Positions 11,601-23,000 of a DNA stretch of 64,000 nucleotides are shown here, piece by piece (position 1 is the first letter of the stretch; every line of letters starts with the position of its first letter). A program made the translations under genes and the position numbers. Under the pieces are notes generated by a model that was not told the origin of the DNA, made no database searches, and saw only the letters and a program-made list of their open reading frames with translations. Source of the DNA: Carettochelys insculpta (taxonomy: Eukaryota; Chordata; Testudines; Carettochelyidae). The DNA lies in contig NC_134161.1 in assembly GCF_033958435.1 (NCBI RefSeq), positions 11,160,001 to 11,224,000 on the forward strand, given 5' to 3'.

Positions 11601-11695
11601 GGTCAAAACAAAAAGCAGTCAAGTAGCACTTTAAAGACTAGCTACTTGACTGCTTTTTGTTTTGATAGTGTATAGACTCACACGGCTTACTCTCT
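11601..11695. mobile_element. Penelope-like termini forming a perfect 24-bp inverted repeat
   Basis: Bases 11604-11627 and 11641-11664 are perfect reverse complements (24 bp each) around a 13-base loop ACTTTAAAGACTA. The arm matches the terminal block of the PLE at 28482 (GTCAAAACAAAAAAGCAGT then AGTAGCACTTCAAAGACTA). This is therefore a junction of two PLE ends in opposite orientation. The following GATAGTGTATAGACTCACACGG is likely also element sequence. Confidence 0.6.
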
Positions 11696-12222
11696 GCAGA
11701 AACAAGGGTCAGCCTGGGTGATCCTATTGGTCCCGTCTGGCTTTTTAATATGTGAATCCATAATCTGGTTATGGACCTAGAGAGTAACTTCCCATATGAT
11801 CCCTGCAGATGACTGTCAGGTAGAGGGACAGCTCCATACTAGAGTGCCGAGTTTGCAGAGTGGTATTCAAATGCTCTTATGATCAAGCAAAGCTGAAGCA
11901 CTGTCAGCTCCTGCATGTTCTAAATTGCCCGGACTCAGTGGCACGAGGAATATATTTGTCATTTTGATTGTTGAGAAACAGCCAGAAAGCTCATAGAAGT
12001 TGAAGCTAATCAGCTGGCTCTGTAAGGTTATCAGATGTGCAATGCACTTTTCCCCTGGACTCAGTGATGGATTTTAGCAAGCGTCGGCGTGGGGTGGTTG
12101 GTGGTAAAATAAGAAAGGGGGATAGAATTATTCATAACTTCTTACAACCTACAGTGGTAGCTAGTTTGCGTCTATCTTGGGCCTTCACTTGAGGGAAGGG
12201 CTGGCTTTTACTCTTTTCTCAA

Positions 12223-12523
12223 CTAGGGCTGGTCAAAGGGTTTCACTGCAAACAGTTTTGCACCCAGGGAAATGGCTTTTCATCCTTGCCCCTGAGTTTT
12301 TGTTTTGAGCAACATTTTCTGTTTTCTCAGTGCAAAGCCAGAAACCACAAGCTAATTTTTTCAGTGAAATATTTCAATTTTTAGACAAGCCTGTTTTAAA
12401 AACAGCAACTAATATATATTGAAACCTGGAATTTTTTTTTTTTTTTTGAAAAAAAAATCCAAGACGACATACTTGGGAATGTTTTCTCAAAAACTAACCG
12501 GCATTTTTTTTGCTCAGTTCTAG
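12223..12523. mobile_element. Diverged A/T-rich MITE
   Basis: The left CTAGGGCTGGTCAAAGGG and the reverse complement of the right end (CTAGAACTGAGCAAAAAA) look like diverged terminal inverted repeats. The interior is rich in runs of A and T, including T17 followed by A9 at about 12431-12458. Similar A/T-rich text ending TTGACCAGCATTTTC occurs near 51540-51830. Superfamily unknown. Confidence 0.4.
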
Positions 12524-13189
12524 TCTAGGCACATTCTCCCCCATCCCTAATTTAAGTTGACTGCTGCAAGGCATTTCCAAGTTAAACATCCCTCGGCCTG
12601 GCATCTTCTGCATTCCCAGACTGGTGATGGATCTTAAGGAGCCCGACATCATGCAGCCCTGTATCCATCTGTTGTCCTTGCAAGTTAAACAGCCTGAAAA
12701 AATAGATTAAAATCTCAGCTCCCCTAATGAAGCGGCAATTTGTCTCAAGATCTTGATTCAGGTGTAGCTGAGCTAATGAGCAGGCTGGCCTTGAGCATCA
12801 AAGAATGTTAAATACAGCTTTGGTGGAGAGATGCCGGAGTAACTGAGAGGAGTCAAAGGAGAGGAGGGGAGGGGGACAGAGATAGAAAGCCAAGAGAAAT
12901 CAGAGACAAGGCAAGTGAGGTCATATCTTTTATTGGAGTGACTTCTGCTAGTGAGAGACCCAAGCTTACACAGACTTGAGAAGGAGCTCTGCGTTAAGCA
13001 TGTCCAATAAAAGGCAGCCCAATAAAAGATCTGACCCTTCCCACCTTTTGCCTCTTGTATCTTGGGACCAATGTGTTTTCAATAACACTGCAAAGAGCAA
13101 TCAGCCAGGCTCACCCGGCCTAGGGAAAATGGGAAAAACTTCCTCTGTGATACTTTGTTGCTCTCCTCTGAGAAGTTCTCAGCATATTA
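12524..13189. other. Unassigned DNA
   Basis: No gene or well-bounded repeat is seen. A purine-rich stretch (GGAGAGGAGGGGAGGGGGAC near 12857) and repeated CAATAAAAG words near 13000-13030 are the only local features. Confidence 0.35.
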
Positions 13190-13385
13190 CCAGCCTGACT
13201 CAACCCTCACAGCAGCCAGGAGAGCTACAGGAGGTTGACACTTTTACCTATCTCATGTGGGGAGGGGCAAGTCAAATGCAGGAGGGAGGTTTGATTTATA
13301 CAGTGAGACAATGGCATAGTTGGACACAGAGCCTGGACAAGTGGCATGGGTCCCAGTGCTCTAACTACTAGTCTGCTTTCTCTGG
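13190..13385 (-). repeat. MIR-like SINE fragment
   Basis: Read on the minus strand, the right part gives an AGTTAGAGCACTGGGACCC-type head, followed by a body ending in a CACATGAGATAGGTAAAAGTGTC-like 3' part. This is the layout of an old MIR. Boundaries are approximate. Confidence 0.45.
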
Positions 13386-14498
13386 AAAGACAGCCTGGGA
13401 GTTCTTGCTCCCAATCCTGTGCTGTAGCCACTGCATCACACTTCCGCTGGCTACCAAGGGGAACTGGAGAGAGTTCTGTAAGGAAAGAGTTCAGAGGAGT
13501 TGTTAAACAGCGGATACTGCTGTGTGTTACCTGCAGTCTTGACCAGGGAAGGGAGAAACTCCAGCTAATAATTTCAGCTTGCCTTTCTCACTATGGGACA
13601 TGAAGTCTTACAGGCGACTTGGAGTCCCTTAGCAACTCACATAAGGTTTAGGTTCATGGAATTTTTCCCCCATGTTCATTCTTCTTGGTTTCCAAGAGCG
13701 AAGAAAGGTGTATTAATGAAATGTTGGAGAGAAAATAAGAGGGAGAGAAGGTTTCATTCCATTATGCAGGAGGAAATATGCTCCAGTTAAAGAGAGGTGG
13801 GGGAATCAGACAGGTTGTTGGAAGGAGAGAGTTCATCTCAGGTGGGGCTAAATGGATAGCAGAAAAGTGGTGAGAAACAGGAAGCAGGGCGGGAGACAGC
13901 TGGGTGCATAATTTTTTCATGGTGATGAAGATTTGATTCTGAAAGCAGCATGAGAAGGAGGTGATGGGGGCAAGGGCTAGGCTGATGGAGATCACATCCC
14001 ATTCAATTCTGAGAAAAGGAGCGAGAGAGTGAAAAGAAGATGAGCCTGAAATGAGGCTTAACTTTAGTGAAGGAAAATTCTTTGCCAAGGAAGGAGAGTT
14101 GAAAGGGAGGGGAGAAGAAGGTTTAGAGAATGCCAAGAGCACCGTGTGCTATTGTGTTGGGGAGATTTTTTGTTTCCCTTTTTTTTTTTTTCTGGCTGAA
14201 AGAAAGGGAAAGAGCATGGCAGATGAAGAAGGAAAGAAAGAAAGAAAGAAAAGATCCAATAAATAACTTTTAAAAAGTTTATGAGGAACAGAATTTTCTA
14301 GAGGAGGTCCAATAGAGGGACATTGGCTGAACAGTTAAAACCCAGGGCTCAGAGTCAGAAAACTTGTATCCTGGACTCCAGACACAGACTTTTTAAAAAA
14401 GCTTTTCTACCAGTTACCTTCTTTTCCAGTGCATCAGGTTTTTTCTGTCAGATAGATACCATCCGCCTCGTAAGGGCATTGGAACAGGTCAGATCAGT
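13386..14498. other. Unassigned DNA with a purine-rich microsatellite
   Basis: No exon is recognised. The stretch 13780-14260 is strongly purine-biased on the plus strand and ends in a short (GAAA)n run at about 14228-14252, preceded by a T12 tract at 14178-14190. Confidence 0.4.
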
Positions 14499-14671
14499 CT
14501 TCCCTGTAAACTGGGCGCTTGTGTGGCCTCTCAGGAAAAATTCCAGTGCTGCCCAGCTGACTAGCAGGGTGCCCACAGCTAGGATGTTGATTTCTTTTGG
14601 TGGTGCATATTCACATATGGCTCAGTGCACATAAAATTATTCTGCACATAGATAGAAAAGGTTAGAGGAAG
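14499..14671 (+). repeat. ~175-bp interspersed repeat, copy 1 of 4
   Basis: It starts CTTCCCTGTAAACTGGGCGC and ends AAAAGGTTAGAGGAAG, so the ends are roughly inverted (TTCCyTsTAA). Shared internal phrases with the other copies are TGCCCACAGCTAGGATGTTG, TTTTGGTGGTGCATATTCAC and GTGCACATAAAATTATTCTG. Other copies lie at 19309, 19921 (opposite strand) and 58544. It is probably a non-autonomous DNA transposon; a target duplication could not be shown. Confidence 0.55.
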
Positions 14672-16199
14672 TAATCCAGACCATAGGACTTCCCTGAATT
14701 AATTCCTGTTCAAACACTTCTTTAAAAAAAATAGGAAAATCCCATCCAAAAATAGGAAAAGTGGTTCAAACTTCAGATACAGTTTCTAACTCTTTGGGCG
14801 TCTCTCCAGGCCAAGCTTCCAGTCCAGCTGAGGTTCACCAGTCACTCAATTACCACTGTTGTGGTAGTTTTCAAAACTGCAGGCTTCTTGTTCTTCTAGA
14901 ATAATGTTAAGTAGATGTTAAAATAGTATTTATGCAAAGCTAGCTGTAGCTGGAGAAACAAGCAAATTGTCTGCATTTGCTGGTTCATAATCAACAAGCA
15001 AACAGACTCTTGAGCAATGCAAGAGCAGGTGGTAAACAACAGAGACGATGGAAGCAACAGAGCGGGTGGGTGGTGATGCAAAACCAGTTATGCTAGGATG
15101 TATTCTGGTGCCAGCATGTGCTGGTTTTCCAGATGGGAGACCATGTTGAACTAAATTTTGACCCTGGGTGGGTTTGAAATGTAATCAAGGGAAACACATC
15201 TTTGGAAAGCATCCAAGATCTAAGTCTCCATACCCACTTAGCTCTCTTTTCTGGTAGATTGGCTGGTGCTGGGGACTGATAATGGCAAATGCAGTCTTTC
15301 TACACTAGGCTATTGGCCCAGCTTCAGCCTGTGTTGGCAATGAATGGGAAACCTTGTCATGGAAGGACTGGCTTACATGAGATTAGTTTTTGGGTCTCAG
15401 CCCAGTTCTTTGTGGTTATACCCTCATCATAAAAGGGCACCATTCTGCTTTAGACCAGTTGGCCCCTTCTGTGGATATGAGGAATCATTCATACCGAGTG
15501 AACCACTCGATCAGGCTGAGCCTCATGAAGGACCTGTGGACTGTACAGTGATGTTAAAGAAATAAGGAAGATGAGTTGGGGGCTGTGCTCTGTATGTGCA
15601 CTGTCAAAGCTGGTGGGAAAAGCACGCCTTGTGTTGGGTGGTGAGGTCTGCAGAGGTTCTTAGGTCTTATAGGTCTCACTCATGCCTAGAAGAGTCAGGT
15701 CGATTTGCTCTGAGGAGTTTGGGATCTGGCTGCCTCTCCCGTGGGTGAGACTTCCCCTCCAAGCTGTGTCTCTGACATCTTTTATGACCAATGACCAGTC
15801 CTGGGGGAATTCTGCAATGATACAGTGGGTACAAATGAGACAATTGCAGATTTTCTCCCAGCCTAGAGTGACTTCTGGGGTAAGAATGAATCCCACCTTG
15901 TTATGGGGGTTGTTGTGACCATGCTCCTGGCAGGCTGTGGACAGCCCATTTCTCTGTGTGTGATCCCTGTGTTTATTGTAGCATCCAGCCATTCTAAACA
16001 CAGATTGCTAGTATAATGATCTCCATATCCTGGGTCATATATGTCCAGCAACTTCTCCAGCCTAATTCCCAGAGCATCTCTTTTAGGAAAAAGATGTTCC
16101 ATTTTGATTTTACTATTGCCAGAGATGGAGCAGGTGATTTGGCAACACCATGCAGCATGAAAACAGCAGGTGGAACCCAGCCAGTGCCCTCTTTTGCAT
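14672..16199. other. Unassigned DNA
   Basis: No gene is recognised. The stretch 15590-16200 carries overlapping open frames on the minus strand up to 113 codons, but they have no motif I know. Confidence 0.35.
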
Positions 16200-19062
16200 C
16201 ACACAGAATCACAGAATCATAGGGCTGGAAGGGACCTCAGGAGGTCATCTAGTCCAGCCCCCTGCTTCAAGCAGGATCAACCCCCACTAATTTATCCCAG
16301 CCACGACCTTGTCAAGCTGGGACTTAAAAACCTCAGGGGATGAAGAATCCACTACCTCTCTGAGCAACGCATTCCAATGCTTCACCATCCTCCTGGTGAA
16401 GTAGATTTTCCTAATATCCAACCTACACCTCTCCCTCTTCAACTTCAGACCATTACTCCTTGTTCTGCCATCTGACACCACTGAGAACAGTTTCTCACCC
16501 TCGTCTTTAGAGCTCCCCTTCAGGAAGTTGAAGGCTGCTATTAAATCACCCCTAAGTCTTCTCTTCTGTAAACTAAACAAGCCCAAATCCCTCAGCCTAT
16601 CCTCATAGGTCTTGTGCTCCAGCTCCTTAATAATATTTGTTGCCCTCTGCTGAACCTGCTCCAGCAAATCCACATTTTTTTTACACTGGGGGGTCCAAAA
16701 CTGGACACAATATTCAAGATGTGGCCTCACCAGTGCTGAACAGAGGGGAATAACCACTTCTCTAGATGTGGTCAAAATGCTCCTCCTAACGCACCCTGGT
16801 ATGCCATTAGCCTTCTTGGCTACAAGGGCGCACTGTTGACTCATATCCAGCCTTTCATCCACCATATCCCCTAGGTCCCTTTCCATCGTACTGCTTCTGA
16901 GCGAGTCGGTTCCCAGCCTGTAACAGTGCTTGGGATTCTTCTGCCCCAGGTGCAGGACTCTACACTTCTACCTGTTGAACTGTATCAGATTTCTTTTGAC
17001 CCAGTCCTCCAATTTATCCAGGTCGCTCTGGATTCTCTCTCTACCCTCCAATGTATCCACCTCTCCCCCTAATTTTGTGTCATCCGCAAACTTGCTGAGG
17101 GTGCAATCCAGTCCCTCATCCAGGTCATTAATAAAGATGTTGAATAACACTGGCCCCAGAACCGAGCCTTGCAGCACTCCTCTTGAAACCGACCGCTATC
17201 CAGTTATTGAGCCATTGACCACTACCCAATAGGCCCGACCATCAAGCCAGCTTTCTGTCCATCTTATGGTCCAAGGATCCAATCCATATTTCCTTAACTT
17301 ATGGACAAGAATGTTGTGGGAGACCATATCAAAAGCCTTGCTGAAGTCAAGGTATATCACATCCAGTGGCTTCCCCAAGTCCACAGAGCTTGTTACCTTG
17401 TCATAGAAGCTAATCAGATTGGTCAAGCAGGACTTGCCCCTGGTGAATCCATGTTGGCTATTTTTGATCACTTTCCCCTCTTCCAAGTGCTCCAAAATGG
17501 ATTCCTTGAGGATTCCCTCCATTATTTTCCCAGGGATTGAGGTAAGGCTAACGGGTCTATAGTTCCCTGGATTGTCCTTCTTTCCTTTTTTAAAGATGGG
17601 CACTACGTTTGCCTTCTTCCAGTCATCCGGTATCTCCCGTGGTCTCCAAGAGTCTTCAAGGATAATGGCCAAAGGTTCAGCAATTACCTCTGCCAATTCC
17701 CTCAATACCCTCGGGTGCATTACATCCAGACCCATGGACTTGTGCACATCTAGTTTTTCTAGATAGCTCAGAACTTGTTCCTTCCCCACAGATGGCTGCC
17801 CTCCACCTTCCCATATTGCATTGTCTAGTACCATCATGTGGAAGTTAACTTTGTCTGTGAACACTGAGGCAAAAAAAGCCTCAAGTACTTCAGCTTTTCC
17901 TACATCATCTGTCCCTAGGTTACCTCCCTCATCCCGTAACGGCCCCACACCTTCTCTGATAACCCATTTATTGTTCACATGCCTGTAGAAACCCTTCTTG
18001 TTACTCTTCACATCCTTTGCCAGCTGCACTTCCAATAGTGCTCTTGCTTTCCTGATTACTGCCCGGCATTCTCCAGCTGTATGTTTATACTCCTCCTTAG
18101 TCAGCTGTCCACGTTTCCATTTCGTGTATGCATCCTTTTTGAATTTAAGCTGACTAAGGATTTCCCCGTTAAGTCAAGCTGGTTGCCTGCCATGTTTGTA
18201 TTTCTTACTATGCAGTGGGATGGTTTGTTCCTGTGCCTTCAGTAAGACTTCTTTAAAATAGTGCCAGTTCTCTTGAACTCTTTTCCCCTTCATCTTCATT
18301 TCCCAAGGGATCCTGCTCATCCATTCTCTCAGGGATGAGAAGTCTGCTCTCCTGAAATCAAGGGTCTGTATGTTACTGCTCACCTTTCTTCCCTTTGTCC
18401 AGATCCTGAAATGTATGATCTCATGGTCGCTGCAGCCCAGGTTTCCTCCCACTTCTATTTCTTCTACTAGTTCTTCCCTGTTTGTGAGCAGCAGGTCAGG
18501 TTGCACAAGGCCTCTGGTCAGTTCCTTCAGCACTTGCACCAAGAAGTTATCCCCAACATTCTCCAAAAACTTCCTGGATTGTCTGTGCTCTGACGTATTG
18601 GTCTCCCAACAAATGTCAGGATGATTAAAGTCTCCCATGAGAACCAGGGCCTGTGATTTGGAAGCTTCACTTAGCTGCCTAAAGAAAGCCTCATCTATCT
18701 CATCTTCCTGATCTGGCAGCCTATAGCAGACACCAACTACAACATCACCTCTGTTGCTTCCACCTCTAAGTTTAACCCAAAGACACTCAACTGGATTTTC
18801 TCCTTCCTCATACTGGAGCTCTGAGCAGTCACACTGCTCCCTCACACAGAGCGCAACTCCTCCTCCTTCTCTCCCCCGTCTCTCCTTCCTAAACAGTTTA
18901 TACCCTTCCATGACCGTGCTCCAGTTATGCGAATTGTCCCACCAAGTCTCCGTTATTCCAACCACCTCATACTTGTTTGACTGTGCCAGGGCCTCTAATT
19001 CTTCCTGTTTGTTCCCCAGGCTTCTGGCATTAGTGTACAAACATGATCCCTTCTGGGCGAGT
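16200..19062 (-). mobile_element. CR1 LINE, 5'-truncated, near-complete ORF2 and 3' end
   Basis: This is a minus-strand chicken-repeat-1 non-LTR retrotransposon. Its 3' end, at low coordinates, shows the CR1 terminal repeats ATTCTGTGATTCTGTG in reverse (CACAGAATCACAGAATCAT, 16202-16220), with no poly(A). It extends upstream through the full reverse transcriptase and almost all of the endonuclease, then stops matching near 19062, so ORF1 and the promoter are missing. CR1 elements insert by target-primed reverse transcription, and 5' truncation is their normal fate. It is in the same subfamily as the 3' fragment at 33137-33570. Confidence 0.9.
16287..19040 (-). pseudogene. CR1 ORF2 (endonuclease and reverse transcriptase), three nonsense codons
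   Basis: The frame runs 918 codons from about 19040 to a natural stop at 16287-16289 (ending VAGIN), with no frameshift. It is interrupted only by TGA at 18174-18176, TAG at 17196-17198 and TAG at 16968-16970; the first two sit where the family has tryptophan (TGG). The N-terminal EEP-type endonuclease keeps YTNARS (residues 2-7), ITETW (29-33), MGDFN (about 135) and SDHEI (about 200), the metal-binding and catalytic positions. The reverse transcriptase keeps YRPVSLTS, LDFSKAFD and the FADD box at 17079-17090. The C-terminal part has SQQCALVAKKAN and LRGDLIAAFNFLK. The first residue shown is not a true start, since the frame continues a little upstream before the element ends. The protein would nick DNA and copy its RNA at the nick; as it stands it cannot be made full length. 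Confidence 0.88.
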
Positions 19063-19308
19063 GAAGTAAATGAGCATTAGAGAGAAGCAGTGCTGAAGTC
19101 TGCAAAGATGTAAGGGGCTAGCAGAGGAAGAGAGAAGCCAGTGCAAGAATAAAGAACTGAGGGCTTGGATCCCATGGGAAAGGTGCATGGGAAACCTGTC
19201 CTCAGCGCAGAGAGATGATGGGCTTGGAAGAAGAGATGGATGAAATAGAGACCTGTACAAAATCTGCAGACATTACGATTCCAGAAATTTTGTGTTCTGA
19301 AGGAACGT
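19063..19308. other. Unassigned flank of the CR1 element
   Basis: This is unique-looking sequence between the truncated 5' end of the CR1 and the second ~175-bp repeat; nothing recognisable. Confidence 0.4.
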
Positions 19309-19496
19309 GTTTCCTCTAAGCTGAGCACTTGGGTGGCCACCCAGGAAAGATTCAGGTGCTGTCCCGCTGGTTAGCAGAGCTCCCACAGCCGAGATCAGGT
19401 GTTCCTGCTGGTGGTGCACATCTGTACATGCCCGGGTGCACATCACAAAAATCATTCCACACATGATTTTTAAAATGTGTTAAAAATGGAGGTAAC
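19309..19496 (+). repeat. ~175-bp interspersed repeat, copy 2 of 4
   Basis: It begins GTTTCCTCTAAGCTGAGCAC, carries GAGCTCCCACAGCCGAGATC and GTGGTGCACATCTGTACATG, and ends near AAAAATGGAGGTAAC. It aligns over its whole length with the copies at 14499 and 58544 on the same strand. Confidence 0.6.
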
Positions 19497-19920
19497 TTTG
19501 CTGTATGGTGAATTTCACACAGTAACACTGAGTTCCTAGAAGTGCCGTGCTCCATTCCTAAATGGCAGGTAGAAGGAGAAGGCACCAAGACTCAATTTTT
19601 AGCACCCTCCCACCCCAAAGTAGCCAACAGACTGGAAATGATAGATGTGGGCAGAAACCTTATACAACTAGAGAGCAGGATGACCTGAAGTTTATCAGTG
19701 TGTTTATATAGGTCTCTACAACCTCAGGCATGAGGCTGCTGCTCTCTGGTGGGAGACTTCATGGGCAGAAGTGCTGACTATGCCAGATAGGAGTGGGAAG
19801 TGAGGACCACAGTGAAGAATGGATGAGTGTGAATGGTAGGAACTGTGAAAGGAAGAGAGAAAGGGATACCTTGTTGGAAGGAGGGTCTAGTTTGAGGGGT
19901 GACCATGGTGTGAGACCAGA
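19497..19920. other. Unassigned DNA
   Basis: No gene or repeat is recognised between two opposite-strand copies of the ~175-bp repeat. Confidence 0.35.
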
Positions 19921-20094
19921 GTTCCTTATCTTTTTACCATCCAGGGGCAGAATTAATTTTGTTATGTGCACCAAGTCATAGGGGATGTGCACCACCAGTA
20001 GAAACTTATGCTGTTGGCTGCAGGCGCTCCGCTAACCAGCTGGGTGGCACCTGATTCTCTGCTGGGCAGCCACCCAAGCACTCTTACAGGGAAC
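19921..20094 (-). repeat. ~175-bp interspersed repeat, copy 3 of 4, inverted
   Basis: This is the best-delimited copy. It starts GTTCCTTATCTTTTTACCAT and ends CACTCTTACAGGGAAC, so the two ends are inverted (GTTCCyT...AGGGAAC). It contains GGGGATGTGCACCACCAGTA, the reverse complement of the CTGGTGGTGCACATCT block of copy 2. At 174 bp it probably represents the full unit. Confidence 0.62.
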
Positions 20095-23000
20095 ACTGCG
20101 TGTGGCCTTGGCGGGAGGAGGATCCACAGGCTAATGTCTAATTTTGAGAGCTGTACAGAAAAGAAAAAAAACCATTCTCTGTTGGATTTTGAGATTGCAA
20201 CATTTGTATTCATCTTTGTTTTCATTTCCAAAAATGTTAAATTCTCCTTGAAAGAAAAGAGGGCATGGACTTGTTTTAGGTCAATCGAAACATGCAATTT
20301 CACTGTTTAGAACTAGCTATTGTATTACACTCCTTTTAATTTATTTTTAATGAAAAGTTGCTTTAAGAAAAAAAACAAAATGCTTCCTTCTGAAAAGCAC
20401 AACACTGTCAAATTTGACCTTATCCAAAAAATTCCCCTATTTTTTCTGAAGTGAAATTTCAGTAAAATTGACAGCATTTCACAAAGTGTTTCCATGGAGC
20501 TGCTTATTCCAGTAGAAAATGATCCCACTGATATTTTTCCAGACAGCTCTCATTTCCCATGGAAATAAGTTTCAGAAATATCCTTTCTGGTAAAACATCC
20601 TGGGTAAAAATCTGAGCCGGGTTCCGGTCCCTTTATATTGTTCATTTGGCACAGAGGGTCTCCAAAGAAGCCAGATTTCACCAGTGTACAGGATAGTCCT
20701 TGCACCAGCCCCACGCCCCTGTTTCATACTGCATGGGATGAGAAGGGATGAACAGGAGATGACAGCATAGCTAGAATCCTGAAAACTGTGACTTTGTTGC
20801 TGCACAGATTCTTCGGGGTTGTATCAGTTCAGAAAGAGTTCAGAATCCCTGAGGTGCAAGTGTGGCATCACACTATCTTGGCTTCCCATATATCTTCAGC
20901 TGTACTCTCTGTTGGGTCAGAATGGAGAAGAGGACTGGGATGCTACCCCTCTCCCCTGCCGCCACTCCATCCATCATATAAATAAACATAAGGAGTATTT
21001 TGAGGATTTAGTGGCTTTTACTAATTTCAAACCAACCCTTCGCACTTTGGCCATTGATTTTTGTGACTGCGTTGCCACCCTAATGACAGCCCCATCCAAA
21101 CTTCTTCATTTTGCATTGACAGCTGTCTGTATCCTTCTGCATATTAACAGGAAGGAAGAGAAATTTCCTTACTCCAAAGAGTGGCAGACAGACCCACCCA
21201 AACGCAGAGGGAATGACATCTTGTCAAACTAAATCCTTATCAGAAATTTTAATGAGCAAATAAAACCCCAAATCTCTGTGATTAAAATCAAATCTTCCCT
21301 CTTCTGCTCTGCTGGAGCCAGCTTCCAAAACAGAGTTGCAAAGATGACAACAGGAGGCCCCTTGTATTTAATTACCTGCAGCTTTATTCTGCACTTTTGA
21401 AAAAGCTCTCTCTTTGGCTTCTGCTGGGGCAGCAGAGAACCTGAAATAACACACAGAAGGGTGTGAAAGAGGTCACCACTGAAATAGCGACACACGACAA
21501 CAGTGACTGCCCCATTGGTAGATGGGATGCTGTGGTTATTTCCTGTTGCCGGCCTCAGGAATGAATGCAGCATCTCAGATACTACTGAGTGGTACCTGTT
21601 TGGTAAATATTGACTTTTTAGTGGTGATTCTTCTGGAGTCTGCTGAATCTAGGTCTTAGCATGTATCCTTAGGAGGCTGGCAAAAGGTCAGTAGTTCATA
21701 GAGGTGGCCTCGGGTGTACCAGGCATCCTCTTCTCCCATGAAAATGATCATTCTCACTAGCTGCGCCCTTCAGCCCAGCGACCTATCCAGCTCAGTTTCT
21801 TCTCCAGAAGGATCCCCATTTTCCTGCTGTCCTATGCAGCAGGTGCCCTCGGTTTCCATACACACCCCAGAGTTCTTTGCAACCATTTCAATGCTTCATC
21901 AAAGGAGGTACTTCTCCATCCAACATGCATGATCCTAGTGCATGCCCGAGGCCCAAAGTTATCTGCTTCAGATGCAGTCACAGGCAAAGACTCAGCAGAC
22001 AGAGGAGAGAAGATGAGGATTGAATTGTTATCCGCTGACCAGAATGATCTTGGGCCAGACCCAGTTATTTATCTACACTTACCAATGTCCTTTAAATTTC
22101 ATGCAACTGAAGACCCCTCCCCTGGGATCCTTGAGAACGTTGGCATAGAGAGACTCCTGCTGTTCACTTTCACTTAACCATGCTATCCTCTGAGCCCCTC
22201 ATGAGCAGGATTAGAGAATGCTGTGGCAGGTACGCTGCACTAGTGGTTCACCCTTGCTGCCATCAGTTCTGAGAATTAAAACGTAGCACGGACACAGCCT
22301 TAGATACCCGAAGCTGCCTTCTGCGTCCATCTCTAAGGTTGTTTTTGATCTTGTACAAGTTTTTTCAAAGCCCACAGTAAGACTACAATCCCTGATGGGG
22401 AAGCCCCCCCCCCCCCCCCCCATGCAGAAGGACTGCTAGGTGGCATCATTTAAGTCCAGCAACACAAGGTAAATTGTATCCTGAAAGAAGTAGCTCTCTG
22501 AATGCCTGTTGAAAGTCCATGCAGCATTTCTTCCTCCACTGCAGTGAGTTAATCATCTTAGTGATCTCCTATAGCGTTTGTTCCTGCATGTTAATTTGTA
22601 ATTCTCTGGGCACTTTTCAAACTCAGCGCCTGACTTTCCAAAGTCTATCAAATTGTGTTTTCACCTATATCTCCACTTGTCTCCTTCCAAGAAGCTATTT
22701 CATTTCATTCATGAGAAAACAAGGTGTATCTCATGAGCCACAGAATCAAATCAAATGAAAGGGAGCAAGGGGCACTCACCTGTTCTCAGACCTTTCCCCA
22801 TTAGAAAAGGAAAGAGATAATTAAGTGATACTCACTCACAAGGTTGCCCCGAGCCAACATGCCTGTCAGGCACTGGGACTAGACATCACTGCTCAGCATG
22901 CGGAGAATAGAAGAGGCTCAGACTACTGTAATTGATGCCAGTATAAAAAAGTATATAGAAATAACATTTTACCTAATATCTTCTTTTGTGTGAGATAGTC

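Noticed and set aside
18370..18624. Plus-strand open frames across the CR1
   Set aside because: They are antisense shadows of the CR1 ORF2, which explains the region fully.
20819..21232. 137-codon frame with plausible composition
   Set aside because: No recognisable family, no splice context, and a diverse but motif-free translation.
22404..22421. Poly-C as a G-quadruplex/i-motif regulatory site
   Set aside because: A plain homopolymer with no promoter context; a sequencing artefact is as likely.
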